A DNA stretch of 64,000 bases from Arthrobacter terricola (GCF_004354015.1 NZ_SMRU01000018.1:43612-107611), one strand, 5' to 3'. Positions 41,892 through 51,469 are shown, numbered from the stretch's first letter. Notes: a model not told the origin generated them from the sequence alone. Numbers and translations: made by a program.

Positions 41892-42922
41892 ATGAAAATA
41901 GGTATTCTCACCAGCGGCGGTGACTGCCCAGGGCTGAACGCAGTCATCCGAGGATCCGTCCTGAAAGGCATCAAAGCCTACGATCACACCTTTGTCGGCT
42001 TCCGCGACGGATGGCGTGGAGTCGTCAACGGCGACGCGATCCAGCTTCCTAGGGAAACGGTCCGCGGAATCTCCAAACAAGGAGGCACGATCCTGGGCAC
42101 ATCGCGGACCAACCCCTTCGACGGTCCTTGCGGCGGGGGGGGGACAACATAAGGTCCACGCTGAACACCATGGGCGTTGACGCCCTCATCGCCATCGGCG
42201 GAGAAGGAACGCTCACCGCCGCCAAACGACTGTCCCAGGATGGGCTCAACATCGTAGGCGTCCCCAAAACAGTGGACAACGACCTGGCAGCCACGGACTA
42301 CACCTTCGGTTTCGACACCGCCGTCCAAATCGCCACAGAGGCCATCGACAGGCTGCGCACCACCGGTGAATCACACCACCGGTGCATGGTCGCTGAAGTC
42401 ATGGGACGACACGCCGGCTGGATTGCGCTTCACGCCGGAATGGCATCGGGCGCCCACGCGATCCTCATCCCCGAGCAGCCCGTGCACGCAGACCAGATCG
42501 CAACCTGGGTATAGCAGGCACAAGACCGGGGACGAGCGCCCCTGGTCGTCGTCGCTGAGGGGTTCATCGAACAAGGTCACACCGCCGCGCACTCCGAACG
42601 CGGCCTCGACACCTTCGGACGTCCGCGCCTGGGCGGAATCGCCGACAAAATCGCCCCCGAAATCGAGTCGAGGACCGGCATCGAAACCCGCACCACCGTC
42701 CTTGGCCACATCCAACGAGGGGGAGTGCCGTCAGCGTTTGACCGAGTCCTGGCCACCCGATTAGGCATGGCCGCTGTGGAAGCCATCGCCCACGGACACT
42801 GGGGAACAATGGTCTCCCTCAAAGGCACCGCAATTGAATCTGTCCACTTCGACGAGGCCCTCGGCCGCCTAAAAACCGTTCCGCAAGAACGATGGGATGA
42901 AGCCAAACTCCTTTTCGGCTAA
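41892..42922 (+). pseudogene. 6-phosphofructokinase, disrupted by a frameshift and an amber stop
   Basis: The remnant begins with an AAAGGAAAG site and MKIGILTSGGDCPGLNAVIRG, the ATP-binding start of phosphofructokinase. A run of nine G at 42135-42143 shifts the frame at the FDGPxGG segment; the continuing frame encodes [21 protein letters not shown] and the catalytic [15 protein letters not shown] at 42512-42514 then interrupts IATWV-QAQDRGRAPL, after which the same frame runs to 42922 with LGHIQRGG. Two independent lesions make it a pseudogene unless both are sequencing errors. The rest is intact and about family length (about 340), so decay is recent. Confidence 0.88.
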
Positions 42923-42990
42923 TGCCCGCCCACCGGCAGGCCGGCTCACCCGGCGACCACACCCCAACGGGTTCGACCCTGTAGGAAAAC

Positions 42991-43239
42991 ATGAGCACAG
43001 AATGCACCTCCCCTCAAGTGACCGATGAATTCCAACGACTGGACGAGCATGAATGGCACCTGCTCCAGCCAATGGACCGTGTGCACCTCCGGCGTCAGGA
43101 CAAGACGTCCGACTCAGGAACGGTTGACCAGATCATGGCCGAGGCGGCCCTCTTCTGGGTCTGGCTCGACCACGGCAAGGGCCGCGTTCTCGTCCATTCA
43201 GACAGCCGGACCTCCGTATGGCGCATCACTGCCGGATAG
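42991..43239 (+). CDS. Hypothetical 82-residue protein
   Basis: A TAGGAAAAC segment precedes ATG 42991. The product is acidic to neutral, soluble, with an ALFWVWLDHGKGRVLVHSD segment that could form a small sheet. I recognise no family. It overlaps the start of the following deacetylase lipoprotein gene by 22 bp in another frame. Confidence 0.4.
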   Translation: MSTECTSPQVTDEFQRLDEHEWHLLQPMDRVHLRRQDKTSDSGTVDQIMAEAALFWVWLDHGKGRVLVHSDSRTSVWRITAG

Positions 43240-44105
43240 ACACCAACCCCCGGACCATCTGCCTTCCAGCCGCGCCCAACGGAACGACACCCCAGGCCGC
43301 AGCCGAAGGAACCCACTCGGAGGTTTCCCGTCGTTCCGTCCTCTTGGCTGCCGGCGCGGCAACCATCGGGGCTATCGTAGCGGGGTGCGGATTCCCGACC
43401 CCGGACACTTCCGCCCCGACCACTTCTCCGAAGGCACGGCAGACTCCGGCGGCGAAGGCTGCAGCCGCAACGAACCCGAAGGCGCTGCCTACTGCACCGG
43501 TTCAACCCAGCCGGTCCGATATCGAAAGGCGCTTCACCGGCAAACCTCCCGGTCGATGGGGTCTCGACCTTCCGGGGATCGTCACCCACACCGGATCTTC
43601 GGCCATAGCGCTCACTTTCGACGCCTGCGGGGGCGCAGGCGGATCGGGCTACGACGCCCGTCTCATCGAAACACTCAGGCGTTTCCACGTACCCGCAACA
43701 CTTTTCCTAAACGCCCGCTGGATCACCTCCAACCCGTCCCTCAGCAGAGAACTCGCTTCGGACAGCCTGTTCGAGATCGGAAACCACGGCCTCGCCCATG
43801 TCCCGCTCTCCACGACCGGCCGGAGTGCCTACGGGATCGCCGGGACCAGCTCGGTGGATGCGGTCATGGACGAGGTTTCAGGCGGCGTGGCCGGCCTCGC
43901 CGCGCTCACCGGGAAAAAGACACCGTGGTTGCGCGCCGGTACAGCGTTCTATGACGAAACCGCGGTCCAGGTGGTCGGCGCCATGGGCCTCGTACCGGTC
44001 AACTTCTCCATCAATTCCGACGGCGGACCCAGGCCACTTTTAGACGAGAGGTCGTACCCGAAGTGCATCCGCGGTTGGCCTACTAGGCGTGGGTTACTTG
44101 GGTGA
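43218..44105 (+). CDS. Polysaccharide deacetylase-like Tat lipoprotein, C-terminally truncated
   Basis: The 295-residue product has a twin-arginine lipoprotein signal (SRRSVLLAAGAATIGAIVAGCG) after a long polar N-terminus, a Ser/Thr/Ala/Lys-rich linker, and a carbohydrate-esterase-4-like domain starting IALTFDACGGAGGSGYD, with EIGNHGLAHVPLS as the metal-binding second motif. The protein would be anchored outside the membrane. Family homology ends at about SINSDGG (nucleotide 44030); the last 25 residues (PLLDERSYPKCIRGWPTRRG) do not resemble the expected C-terminal strand and helix. A frameshift or rearrangement near 44030 is likely, so activity is doubtful. Confidence 0.65.
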   Translation: MAHHCRIDTNPRTICLPAAPNGTTPQAAAEGTHSEVSRRSVLLAAGAATIGAIVAGCGFPTPDTSAPTTSPKARQTPAAKAAAATNPKALPTAPVQPSRSDIERRFTGKPPGRWGLDLPGIVTHTGSSAIALTFDACGGAGGSGYDARLIETLRRFHVPATLFLNARWITSNPSLSRELASDSLFEIGNHGLAHVPLSTTGRSAYGIAGTSSVDAVMDEVSGGVAGLAALTGKKTPWLRAGTAFYDETAVQVVGAMGLVPVNFSINSDGGPRPLLDERSYPKCIRGWPTRRGLLG

Positions 44106-44155
44106 CTCCAAACGGGACGTCTGGATGAAATTCCAAGGTGAATCCTCTGGGGCTC

Positions 44156-44503
44156 CTATTGCGACAGGGTGATGGCGGTGATGATTGCTGCGGCGAGGGC
44201 GAGTGTTGCGCCTGCGGTGGTTCGTGTCAGGGCGGCCGGTGGTGTGCCGGGGTTGTGGTGCAGTGTTTTGGTGCGGTGGAGGGCGCTGGCGGTGATGATG
44301 GTGGCGGCTGCGGTCGCGACTGCCGCGGCGGTGCCGAGGCCGATGACCTCGATGTCGATCCGTCCGCCGTGCCGGGCCCAGGCTGAGGTGGCGGCGCGCC
44401 AGATGAAATAGGCGCTCACGAGTGCCGCGAGCAGGGTCCGCCGCCAAGCCAGGGATGTGCGTTCGGGTTGTAGGCCGGGGTCGCGGACGGGCGATGGGGT
44501 CAT
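44156..44503 (-). CDS. DUF202 membrane protein, copy A
   Basis: This 115-residue protein has the DUF202 core: a polar start with GLQPERTSLAWRRTLLA followed by three hydrophobic segments. Function of DUF202 is unknown. Its ATG overlaps the stop of the second DUF202 gene by 4 bp, and that gene in turn overlaps the formylglycine-generating enzyme, so the three form one coupled unit. The pair probably makes a heteromeric membrane complex. Confidence 0.8.
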   Translation of the reverse strand: MTPSPVRDPGLQPERTSLAWRRTLLAALVSAYFIWRAATSAWARHGGRIDIEVIGLGTAAAVATAAATIITASALHRTKTLHHNPGTPPAALTRTTAGATLALAAAIITAITLSQ

Positions 44504-44946
44504 TGCGCGAGGAGGATAAGGACGGCTAAAACGGCCGCGGCTGCTGCGACGATGATGGCCATGGTGACGAGCAGCCAGGCGTGGGGGAGCTCGCGGTTGT
44601 TGCGCATGGCTTGTTCCTGGAGGGACCAGCGGCGGTAGGCCTCAAGGGCGAGGAGCGCTCCGATGACGGCGAAGGCGATGCAGAGCGTGATCCTGACGGG
44701 GGTGGGGGCGATCTGGGGTGCGAGCTGGTCGATTCCGATGGCTCCGGCGAGGATGGCCAGGGCGGTGCGGATCCAGGCCAGGAAGGTGCGTTCGTTGGCC
44801 AGTGAGAAGCGGTAATCCGGGCGCTGCCCCTCGCGGCGCCAAGCCGGTTCACGCTGGAGAAGTTTCGTCATGACTCTTGTGCCGTTCGGAATTGTTGTTT
44901 GGGGTATCTGGCCCTCGCGCCGCCAGACGGGTTCTTTGAGTTTCAT
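44500..44946 (-). CDS. DUF202 membrane protein, copy B, with duplicated N-terminal peptide
   Basis: From ATG 44946, which overlaps the stop of the upstream enzyme (ATGA), the product has 148 residues. The DUF202 core is SLANERTFLAWIRTALAIL followed by three hydrophobic segments. The N-terminus contains the peptide EPVWRREGQ and, 29 residues later, EPAWRREGQ, a short tandem duplication also visible at the DNA level. A start at the second unit (ATG 44871) would give 123 residues, but the ribosome overlap favours 44946. Function unknown. Confidence 0.75.
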   Translation of the reverse strand: MKLKEPVWRREGQIPQTTIPNGTRVMTKLLQREPAWRREGQRPDYRFSLANERTFLAWIRTALAILAGAIGIDQLAPQIAPTPVRITLCIAFAVIGALLALEAYRRWSLQEQAMRNNRELPHAWLLVTMAIIVAAAAAVLAVLILLAQ

Positions 44947-45917
44947 GTGAGCCCTATCGTGCGGAATCCGCAGTTGCCTGAGGAGGAGTCGGGGGTGTTT
45001 GAGGTGCGGGCCGAGACGCGGTAGCGGTTGCAGTAGGAGTCGTGGCAGAGGTAGGAGCCGCCGCGCATGACCCGCCCGGCCCCGATGGTTGGTCCTTTGG
45101 GGTTTTCCCGGGGTGAGGTGCGGTAGTACTTGGGCAGGAACCAGTCGTTGCACCATTCCCAGACGTTCCCGGCGACTTCGTAGAGTCCGTAGCCGTTGGG
45201 CGGGAAGGACCGGACCGGGGCGGTGCCCAGGTAACCGTCATCGCGGGTGTTGGTGGTGGGAAAGGTGCCTTGCCAGATGTTGCAGCGGTGTTCCCCGTCC
45301 GGGGTGAGTTCGTCGCCCCAGGCGTAGCGTTTGCCGGTCAGGCCGCCGCGGGCGGCGTATTCCCATTCGGCTTCGGTGGGCAGGCGGCGGCCGGCCCACC
45401 GGCAGTAAGCTTGGGCGTCGTGCCAGGACACGTGGACCACCGGATGCTCCGGAATCTCGGTCCAGTCCGATGTGGGGCCAAAGGGGTGGGCCCAGTCCGC
45501 GCCGCGGATGTTCAGCCACCAGGGGGCACCGGCGGCGGCGCCGAGGACGTCGTCGCCGGTGGCCGTGGACAGCAGGTGGAACACGGCGGAGCTGCCGTAT
45601 TGCTCGGCTTCGGTGCGGTAGCCGGTGGCTTCCACGAACGCGGCGAACATGCTGTTGGTCACGGCTGTGGCATCGATCCGGAACGCGTCCAGCGCCACCT
45701 CGTGGACGGGTGCTTCGCCGTCGGTCGGGTAGCCTTCACCAAAAGCGTCACCCATCCGGAACACCCCGGACGGAACCGGGACGTCCACGTGCGCCGCAGT
45801 CCCGGAAGGAGCTGTCTCTTCGGTGTCCTGCCCGTGGATCGTCACGCCCGTGCGCTGGGGTGTGCAACAGTGCCGGGGTGCATGGATTTCAGACACGGGA
45901 CCGGGTTCCTTCTCCAT
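44943..45917 (-). CDS. Formylglycine-generating enzyme (sulfatase-modifying factor)
   Basis: This 324-residue enzyme oxidises the cysteine of the sulfatase CxPxR motif to formylglycine, using copper and oxygen. The two active-site cysteines Cys291 and Cys296 are present in GGSYLCHDSYCNRYR, along with RLPTEAEWEYAARGG, the GNVWEWCNDWF segment and a final CGFRTIG. I chose ATG 45917 (MEKEPGPVSEIHAPRHCC) over GTG 45965; both lack strong ribosome sites. It lies in the same direction as the two sulfatases at 48-53 kb, its likely clients, with the GH3 gene between. The 188-bp gap upstream of it holds no gene. Confidence 0.92.
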   Translation of the reverse strand: MEKEPGPVSEIHAPRHCCTPQRTGVTIHGQDTEETAPSGTAAHVDVPVPSGVFRMGDAFGEGYPTDGEAPVHEVALDAFRIDATAVTNSMFAAFVEATGYRTEAEQYGSSAVFHLLSTATGDDVLGAAAGAPWWLNIRGADWAHPFGPTSDWTEIPEHPVVHVSWHDAQAYCRWAGRRLPTEAEWEYAARGGLTGKRYAWGDELTPDGEHRCNIWQGTFPTTNTRDDGYLGTAPVRSFPPNGYGLYEVAGNVWEWCNDWFLPKYYRTSPRENPKGPTIGAGRVMRGGSYLCHDSYCNRYRVSARTSNTPDSSSGNCGFRTIGLT

Positions 45918-46105
45918 CGTCCCCGGATCGTCCGCCGGCCAACCCGGCCCCGGCCAGCCCGTCACCGGCGGACGGGATGCCGCCGGGCGGGAGGTCGCCG
46001 GTGCCGGGCTGGCCGAGGGTGAGGGTCCGGCTGTGCTTGCGGGTGGCCCACTGGAGCGTGATGCTCGCCGTGGCGGGCTCGCAGGTTTCCAAGGAGCTGG
46101 GGTTC

Positions 46106-48385
46106 TTACTCATCGATCCGCGCCGTGAGTTCGTCGATGGTTGCGGGTGTGAGGGGGCTGCCGGGGAACGCGGCGAGGCGGCCGAGGGGGAAGCTGCCGA
46201 TGAGCGCGCGGCCTTCAGGTTCGTTGAGCATCGCGGCAAGCTGGTTGCCTGCGGTGGCGGAGTCCTGGAGGATCCGGGAGAGTACGGGCCCGCCGGCAGG
46301 GTGGTCGAGCCATTCGATCAGGGTCGAGTCCCGGGTGAGCGGTGCGGTGAGGTCATCGCCGTCGAGCCGGATGGTGGCGGTTTGCCGGATGTCGCGGGAG
46401 GAAGCGCCGACCTCGACCGTGTACTCACCGCCCTCGAGGACCCAGCGGCCCTGGACGGGGTGCCAGACGGTGAGGTCGGCGCGTTCGAGCCGGATGCCCG
46501 CCGTCGTGCTCTGGCCGGGTTCGAGGTGGACGACGGCGAAGCCCTTTAGTTCCCGGCGTGGCCGCACGAACGCCGAGCCGGGCACGGAGGTGTAGGCCTG
46601 CACGACTTCGTGGCCTGCCCGGGTACCGGTGTTGGTGACGTCGACGCGCACGGTGATGCCGCCGTCGTCCGCTGCCAGGGCGGGGTTCGCGTACGCGAAG
46701 GTGGTGTAGGAGAGCCCGTGGCCGAACGGGTACGCGACGTCAAGGTCGCGGCTGTCGTAGTGCCGGTAGCCGACGAAGAGTCCTTCGCCGTAGCGCACGT
46801 GCGAGTGCTCGCCGGGGAAGTCGAGGTACGCGGGGGTGTCCTGGAGCCGGTGCGGGATGGTCTCGGCGAGCCGTCCGGAGGGGTTCGCGAGGCCGAAGAG
46901 CACGTCCGCGGTGGCGGGGCCGCCGGCCTGTCCGAGGAGCCAGCCTTCCAGCAGGGCCGGGACGCGGTGGTCCCAGCCGTCGGTCCCGACGACGCCGCCG
47001 TTGGAGAGGACGACGGCGGTGGCCGGGTTCGCGTCCAGGACCGCATCCAGGAGGGCGCGGTGCGCGGCGGGCAGGCCGATGCCGGTGCGGTCGTAGCCTT
47101 CGGATTCGAGCTCGGAACCGAGGAACAGGACCACGGTCCCGGCCCCGCGGGCTGCGTCCGCGGCGGCGCTGATGAGCGCGGTGTCCGGGGTGTCTTCGCC
47201 CGGGACGTAACCCGGGGCGAACACGACTTCGGCGGCGGAGAGTGAACTGATCGCATCGAGGGCGTTCTCGAGGCGGGTCGGGTTCACCAGGGAGCTGCCG
47301 CCGCCCTGGTAACGGGGGGTACGGGCGTACTCGCCGATCACCGCGATCGTTCCCGTGGACGAGGGGTCCAGGGGCAGGAAACCGTCCTCGTTCTTGAGCA
47401 GCACGATGCTGCGCCCCGCGGCCTCCCGGGCCAGGGCATGGTGGGCGTCGACGTCGAAGGACGCCCCGCCGTCGGATGCTGCGCGCACGGTCGCCGTGCG
47501 GTCGGCCAGGTCCAGGACACGGGCGACGGCGGTGTCCAGGACCGCTTCGTCCAGGGTGCCGTTCTTGACGGCGTCGACGATCTGGGCGTCCGTGATGCCG
47601 CCGCTTGCGGGCATTTCCAGGTCCATCCCGGCCGACAGGCCTTTCACACGGTCGTTGACCGCGCCCCAGTCCGAGACGACCAGCCCGGTGAACCCCCACT
47701 CACCGCGCAGCACCTCGGAGAGCAGCCATGGATCCTCTGAGGCGTAGACACCGTTGATCCGGTTGTAGCTGCACATGACCGTCCATGGCTGGGCGGCGGT
47801 GACGACTTTCTGGAAGCCTCGCAGGTAGATCTCCCGCAACGGGCGGGGGTCCACGTCCGCGCTGACGCGCAGCCGGTCGCTTTCCTGGTTGTTGACCGCG
47901 AAGTGCTTTAAGGACGCCCCCACGCCCTGGGACTGGATACCGTTCACGAGGGCGGTGCCGAGTTCCCCGGTCAGGACCGGGTCCTCTGAAACGTACTCGA
48001 AATTCCGTCCGCCCAGGGGAGAGCGTTTGATGTTGATCCCCGGGCCCAGCAGCACCGACACGCCTCCGGCCTTGGCCTCGGTGCCTAGGGCCTTCCCGAT
48101 CCTGGCCAGCAGTTCCGGGTCCCAGGTGGATCCGAGCGCGACCGCGGGCGGAAAACACGTCGCCGGCACACTGGCATGCAGCCCGACGTGGTCATCACCC
48201 TCGGCCTGCCGCCTCACCCCGTGCGGGCCGTCCGTCAACAGCATCGACCGCACACCGGCCCCCGGGATTGCCTTGGTGTTCCAGAAGTCGGCTCCCGACG
48301 TCAGGGACGCCTTCTCCTCCAAGGACAACGAGGCAAGCACAGCCGAACGGGATGCATTCGAACGGGATTCAAAGGGGGCGTTCAT
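46106..48385 (-). CDS. Glycoside hydrolase family 3 (beta-glucosidase type)
   Basis: This 759-residue enzyme has the GH3 domain order: TIM-barrel with LLTDGPHGVR, SLKHFAVNNQESDR and the nucleophile in LVVSDWGAV (Asp near 265), the second alpha/beta domain (LLKNEDGFLPLD through GWDHRVPALLEGWLLGQ), and a fibronectin-like C-terminal domain (VTNTGTRAGHEVVQAY). It lacks a signal peptide and so should act in the cytoplasm on imported oligosaccharides or glycosides. The start at 48385 has an AAAGG site; an extension upstream is less likely. Its position beside sulfatases suggests desulfation and glycoside cleavage of the same substrate. Confidence 0.92.
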   Translation of the reverse strand: MNAPFESRSNASRSAVLASLSLEEKASLTSGADFWNTKAIPGAGVRSMLLTDGPHGVRRQAEGDDHVGLHASVPATCFPPAVALGSTWDPELLARIGKALGTEAKAGGVSVLLGPGINIKRSPLGGRNFEYVSEDPVLTGELGTALVNGIQSQGVGASLKHFAVNNQESDRLRVSADVDPRPLREIYLRGFQKVVTAAQPWTVMCSYNRINGVYASEDPWLLSEVLRGEWGFTGLVVSDWGAVNDRVKGLSAGMDLEMPASGGITDAQIVDAVKNGTLDEAVLDTAVARVLDLADRTATVRAASDGGASFDVDAHHALAREAAGRSIVLLKNEDGFLPLDPSSTGTIAVIGEYARTPRYQGGGSSLVNPTRLENALDAISSLSAAEVVFAPGYVPGEDTPDTALISAAADAARGAGTVVLFLGSELESEGYDRTGIGLPAAHRALLDAVLDANPATAVVLSNGGVVGTDGWDHRVPALLEGWLLGQAGGPATADVLFGLANPSGRLAETIPHRLQDTPAYLDFPGEHSHVRYGEGLFVGYRHYDSRDLDVAYPFGHGLSYTTFAYANPALAADDGGITVRVDVTNTGTRAGHEVVQAYTSVPGSAFVRPRRELKGFAVVHLEPGQSTTAGIRLERADLTVWHPVQGRWVLEGGEYTVEVGASSRDIRQTATIRLDGDDLTAPLTRDSTLIEWLDHPAGGPVLSRILQDSATAGNQLAAMLNEPEGRALIGSFPLGRLAAFPGSPLTPATIDELTARIDE

Positions 48386-48410
48386 GGGGGCCTTTCGGTG
48401 GTTGGGGGTG

Positions 48411-50060
48411 TCAGGAGGCGAGGACGGAGGGCACTTTGATAGTGACTTCGGCGCTGGGTTGGAAGCCGAGGCGCCAGGCCTGGAACCAGACCGTGTCTGC
48501 CTCGGGGTGGACGGGTGTGGTGTAGAGGTGCCAGCGGCGTCCGTCGTCCGCGGGGATCCCGGCGATCTTTTCCAGCGGTGTCTGCGTGCCGGGGTTTCCG
48601 GGCGGGTCGGTGGTCCACGCGATGGATGAGCCGGTGGTGGGGCATTCGGCGACGAGACCGTCCGGGGTGTCGACGACGGCGGGGGCGGCGGTCGTGCGCG
48701 CACGCCCGCCGGGGCGCCACTCTTCGAGGAGGGTTTCCTCGTCCACTAGGCCGAGGTCACCGTAGGATCCCTGCCAGGTGTCGAGCGCTTGGCGGAGCCG
48801 GACAAGGTCGCCTGCGTGCCGGGGGTCCTCGGCGAGGTTGCGGGTCTCGTGCGTGTCGGCGTCGAGGTCGTAGAGCTCCTCGGCCGCCTTGTCCGCGGCG
48901 AGGAGCCGGCGCTGGAGCGGGGTCAGGAGGCTCTTTCGTTCTCCGCGGCCCAGTTGCTCAGCCTCGAGAAACGCGAAATGCCGCAGCTCGGCCCACGTGG
49001 CGAGGCTGTCCGGGTAGTCGTTCTGCTGCATCGGGGCACGATCGGGGTGATAGTTCCTGATGTACCGGAACCGCGAGTCGCGGACGGTGCGGATCGTGTC
49101 CTCGGCTTCGCCTTGACGGTCGCGGCCGCCGTAAACATATTCGTTGGGGCAGTCGGTCAAGCGGCCGTTCCGGTCGAACAGGGCCTTGCCGTGCATGTGG
49201 CCAGGGACGGGCAGGCCTGCGGCGGCGAGCATGGTCGGTGCCAGGTCCATGGTGTGCACGAGGTCCGTCACAACGGTGTGGGGGGCGATCCTGCCGGGCC
49301 AGCGAACCAGCAGCGGCTCGCGCAACCCCGACTCGCAGGCCCACCGTTTCGCCCGCGGCAACCCCCGTCCGTGGTCGGACCAGAACACCACGATCGTGTC
49401 CTGCGCGAGTCCATCTTCCTCCAGCTCTGCCAGGATCCTTCCCACCCACGCATCCATTTCCGTGATGAGGTCCGCGTACCTTGCGATTGCGCCCCGGAAC
49501 ACGGGCGTGTCCGGGTAGTACGGCGGCACTGGCGCACCCGCGGGATCATGCCTGGCCTCGGCGGGCACGTGGGAGGTCGCGACGGCGAACGCTTCCTCCC
49601 CGAGGTAGATCTGCGATTCGTGGGTGGCCATCCCGTGGAAGGCGGCGAAGAACGGCTGGCCGGGATCGGGCCGGTTGCGCCAATGCGCCGACGCTGAACA
49701 GTCATCGAACACAGTCCGGGGCACCTCGACCTGGAAATCCGTGAACACGTTGTTGCTCGTGTAGTACCCCGCGGCCCGGAAGTACTCCGGCAGTAGCCGC
49801 ACCTCCGGCGGTGGGACCGCCTTCGTACGCATGTGCATCGTCCCGATCGCCGTCGGGAAACAGCCCGTCATGATCGCCGACCGCGCCGGAGCACAAATAG
49901 GCGCGGCAGCGAACGCCCGGTCGAACCGCGCGCCGTCGGCCGCCAGAGCGTCCAGGTGGGGCGTCACTGCGTACTCGGCCCCCGGCCACACCCCGGAGTA
50001 GCACCCCAGGTCCGGATTGATGTCATGCGTGGAAATCCACACGATATTCGGCTGCTTCAC
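48411..50060 (-). CDS. Type I sulfatase 1
   Basis: This 549-residue sulfatase has the metal-binding N-terminus (NIVWISTHDINPD) and the formylglycine motif CAPAR at Cys56-Arg60 within AAPICAPARSAIMTG. Later elements include VFWSDHGRG and a GKALFDRNGRL substrate region. No signal peptide is present, so it works in the cytoplasm and depends on maturation by the enzyme at 45 kb. It removes sulfate from a sulfate ester, possibly a sugar. It lies 25 bp upstream of the GH3 gene in the same leftward run, followed by its transporter neighbour upstream. Confidence 0.92.
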   Translation of the reverse strand: MKQPNIVWISTHDINPDLGCYSGVWPGAEYAVTPHLDALAADGARFDRAFAAAPICAPARSAIMTGCFPTAIGTMHMRTKAVPPPEVRLLPEYFRAAGYYTSNNVFTDFQVEVPRTVFDDCSASAHWRNRPDPGQPFFAAFHGMATHESQIYLGEEAFAVATSHVPAEARHDPAGAPVPPYYPDTPVFRGAIARYADLITEMDAWVGRILAELEEDGLAQDTIVVFWSDHGRGLPRAKRWACESGLREPLLVRWPGRIAPHTVVTDLVHTMDLAPTMLAAAGLPVPGHMHGKALFDRNGRLTDCPNEYVYGGRDRQGEAEDTIRTVRDSRFRYIRNYHPDRAPMQQNDYPDSLATWAELRHFAFLEAEQLGRGERKSLLTPLQRRLLAADKAAEELYDLDADTHETRNLAEDPRHAGDLVRLRQALDTWQGSYGDLGLVDEETLLEEWRPGGRARTTAAPAVVDTPDGLVAECPTTGSSIAWTTDPPGNPGTQTPLEKIAGIPADDGRRWHLYTTPVHPEADTVWFQAWRLGFQPSAEVTIKVPSVLAS

Positions 50061-50122
50061 GGTTCCCTCTCCAAGAGACTTGTTCTTCGAATTGCCGGCC
50101 GGCCGCCTGTGACGAATGCGGG

Positions 50123-51469
50123 TTAGCCTCGCTCAAGCGCTTCCTCGCGGCGCCGTTCAAGGGTGTCGGTCACCCTGGCAACGTCACGTGGGTAGCAGCG
50201 GTAGAGTCCCGTGAGCACGGCTGCGTTGATGAGCATGAGGACCACCATGATCCAGAAGAACACCGTTTGGATGCCGAGGTTCGTGGCGAGGGCGCCGGCG
50301 CCAAGGGAGAACAGCGCCCAGCCGATGGTCTCGAAGATGGTCAGGAAGATTGCGAACGCCTGGCCGCGCAGCTCAGGCAGGATGACGGCCGCGACGATCG
50401 AGCGGTTTGCCGAAGGGTTGAGGCCCTGGCCAAAGCCCATGAGGCCCCAGAAGACGGCGTAGATGCCGATTCCTTCGTAGTGGAACTGGGTTCCGAAGAA
50501 TGCTGCGACGGCGAAGAAGACTTGAGCACCCTGGAGGTAGGCGACGCGGCCGCGGTGCGGGATCACGCGGTCAAGAAGCGCCAGGAACCATCCGCCGCCG
50601 ACCGTTCCGGCGAAGTACGACAGGCCGAACGGGACGAGCACGGTGGCTGCTACCGCGTTCGAGAAATGACGCTCGGTCACGAGGAACTGGATCCCGAAGA
50701 TCGCGATAAGCAGGTGGCCGGAAAGGAGCCGGGAAACCATCATGAGGGAGAACGAGGGCACTTTCATGATCGAGAGCACCGATCCAAACGTCACGCGGGA
50801 CAGGTGGCGCTTGCTTTCGGACAGGTCGGCCAGTTGCGCCTCGGCGGCGCCGACACCTGGATCCCTGTACAGCGCGGCGACCAGCAGCCCGGCAAGGGCG
50901 CAGATGCCGCCGATCGTCCACATGCCGTAGCGCCAGCCGTCCGTGAGCCCGGTGAAAAGTGCGATGAGAGGACCGACGAAGGAACTGATGAGGCTGATGA
51001 AGCCATAGAAGTATCCGACCGCCTTGCCGCGGTTTGTGTCGTCAAAGGAGTCGGCGAGGATCGCATTCGAGATCGGAACGCCGCCCACCATCGCTGCGGA
51101 CATGAGCGCGTTGAAAATCAGCAGTTGGGTGAAGTCGTGCGCGAAGCCGGCCGCCGCGCCAAACAGGCCGCCGACGAGGGTGATCAGGACAAGCGTGTTC
51201 CGGCGTCCGATACGTCCGGCGAGCCACGTCCAGGCCGGGCCGGCGGGCACGGCGACAATTTTGCCGAGGGCCGCGAGGAGCCCCAAGTGCCCGCTGTTGA
51301 GTTTCAGGGCCTGCGCGATCGAGGGAAAGATCGTCGACGTGAGGCCGGCTTCCGTGTTGTCGACGATGCTCACTCCTGTGAGCACCATGAGGTTGCGCCA
51401 GCGGTGGGGAACGCGGCGGGCTTGGAGCTCTCCCTCGACGGGAGTGGCCTTGATGGTTTGGGCTTCCAT
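50123..51469 (-). CDS. MFS transporter of the sulfatase locus
   Basis: This 448-residue carrier has about 12 membrane segments; the N-terminal half shows VSIVDNTEAGLTSTIFP and the cytoplasmic loop AGRIGRRNTLVL, and the C-terminal half GFGQGLNPSANRS. The exact branch cannot be fixed. It stands between two sulfatase genes, all transcribed leftward, and probably imports the sulfated substrate that the cytoplasmic sulfatases and GH3 enzyme then process. Spacing to the neighbours is 60-70 bp, consistent with an operon. Confidence 0.85.
   Translation of the reverse strand: MEAQTIKATPVEGELQARRVPHRWRNLMVLTGVSIVDNTEAGLTSTIFPSIAQALKLNSGHLGLLAALGKIVAVPAGPAWTWLAGRIGRRNTLVLITLVGGLFGAAAGFAHDFTQLLIFNALMSAAMVGGVPISNAILADSFDDTNRGKAVGYFYGFISLISSFVGPLIALFTGLTDGWRYGMWTIGGICALAGLLVAALYRDPGVGAAEAQLADLSESKRHLSRVTFGSVLSIMKVPSFSLMMVSRLLSGHLLIAIFGIQFLVTERHFSNAVAATVLVPFGLSYFAGTVGGGWFLALLDRVIPHRGRVAYLQGAQVFFAVAAFFGTQFHYEGIGIYAVFWGLMGFGQGLNPSANRSIVAAVILPELRGQAFAIFLTIFETIGWALFSLGAGALATNLGIQTVFFWIMVVLMLINAAVLTGLYRCYPRDVARVTDTLERRREEALERG

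Noticed and set aside
42128..42150. Programmed frameshifting at the nine-G run of phosphofructokinase
   Set aside because: An independent in-frame amber stop at 42512 would still prevent a full product, and this enzyme is not known to use frameshifting.
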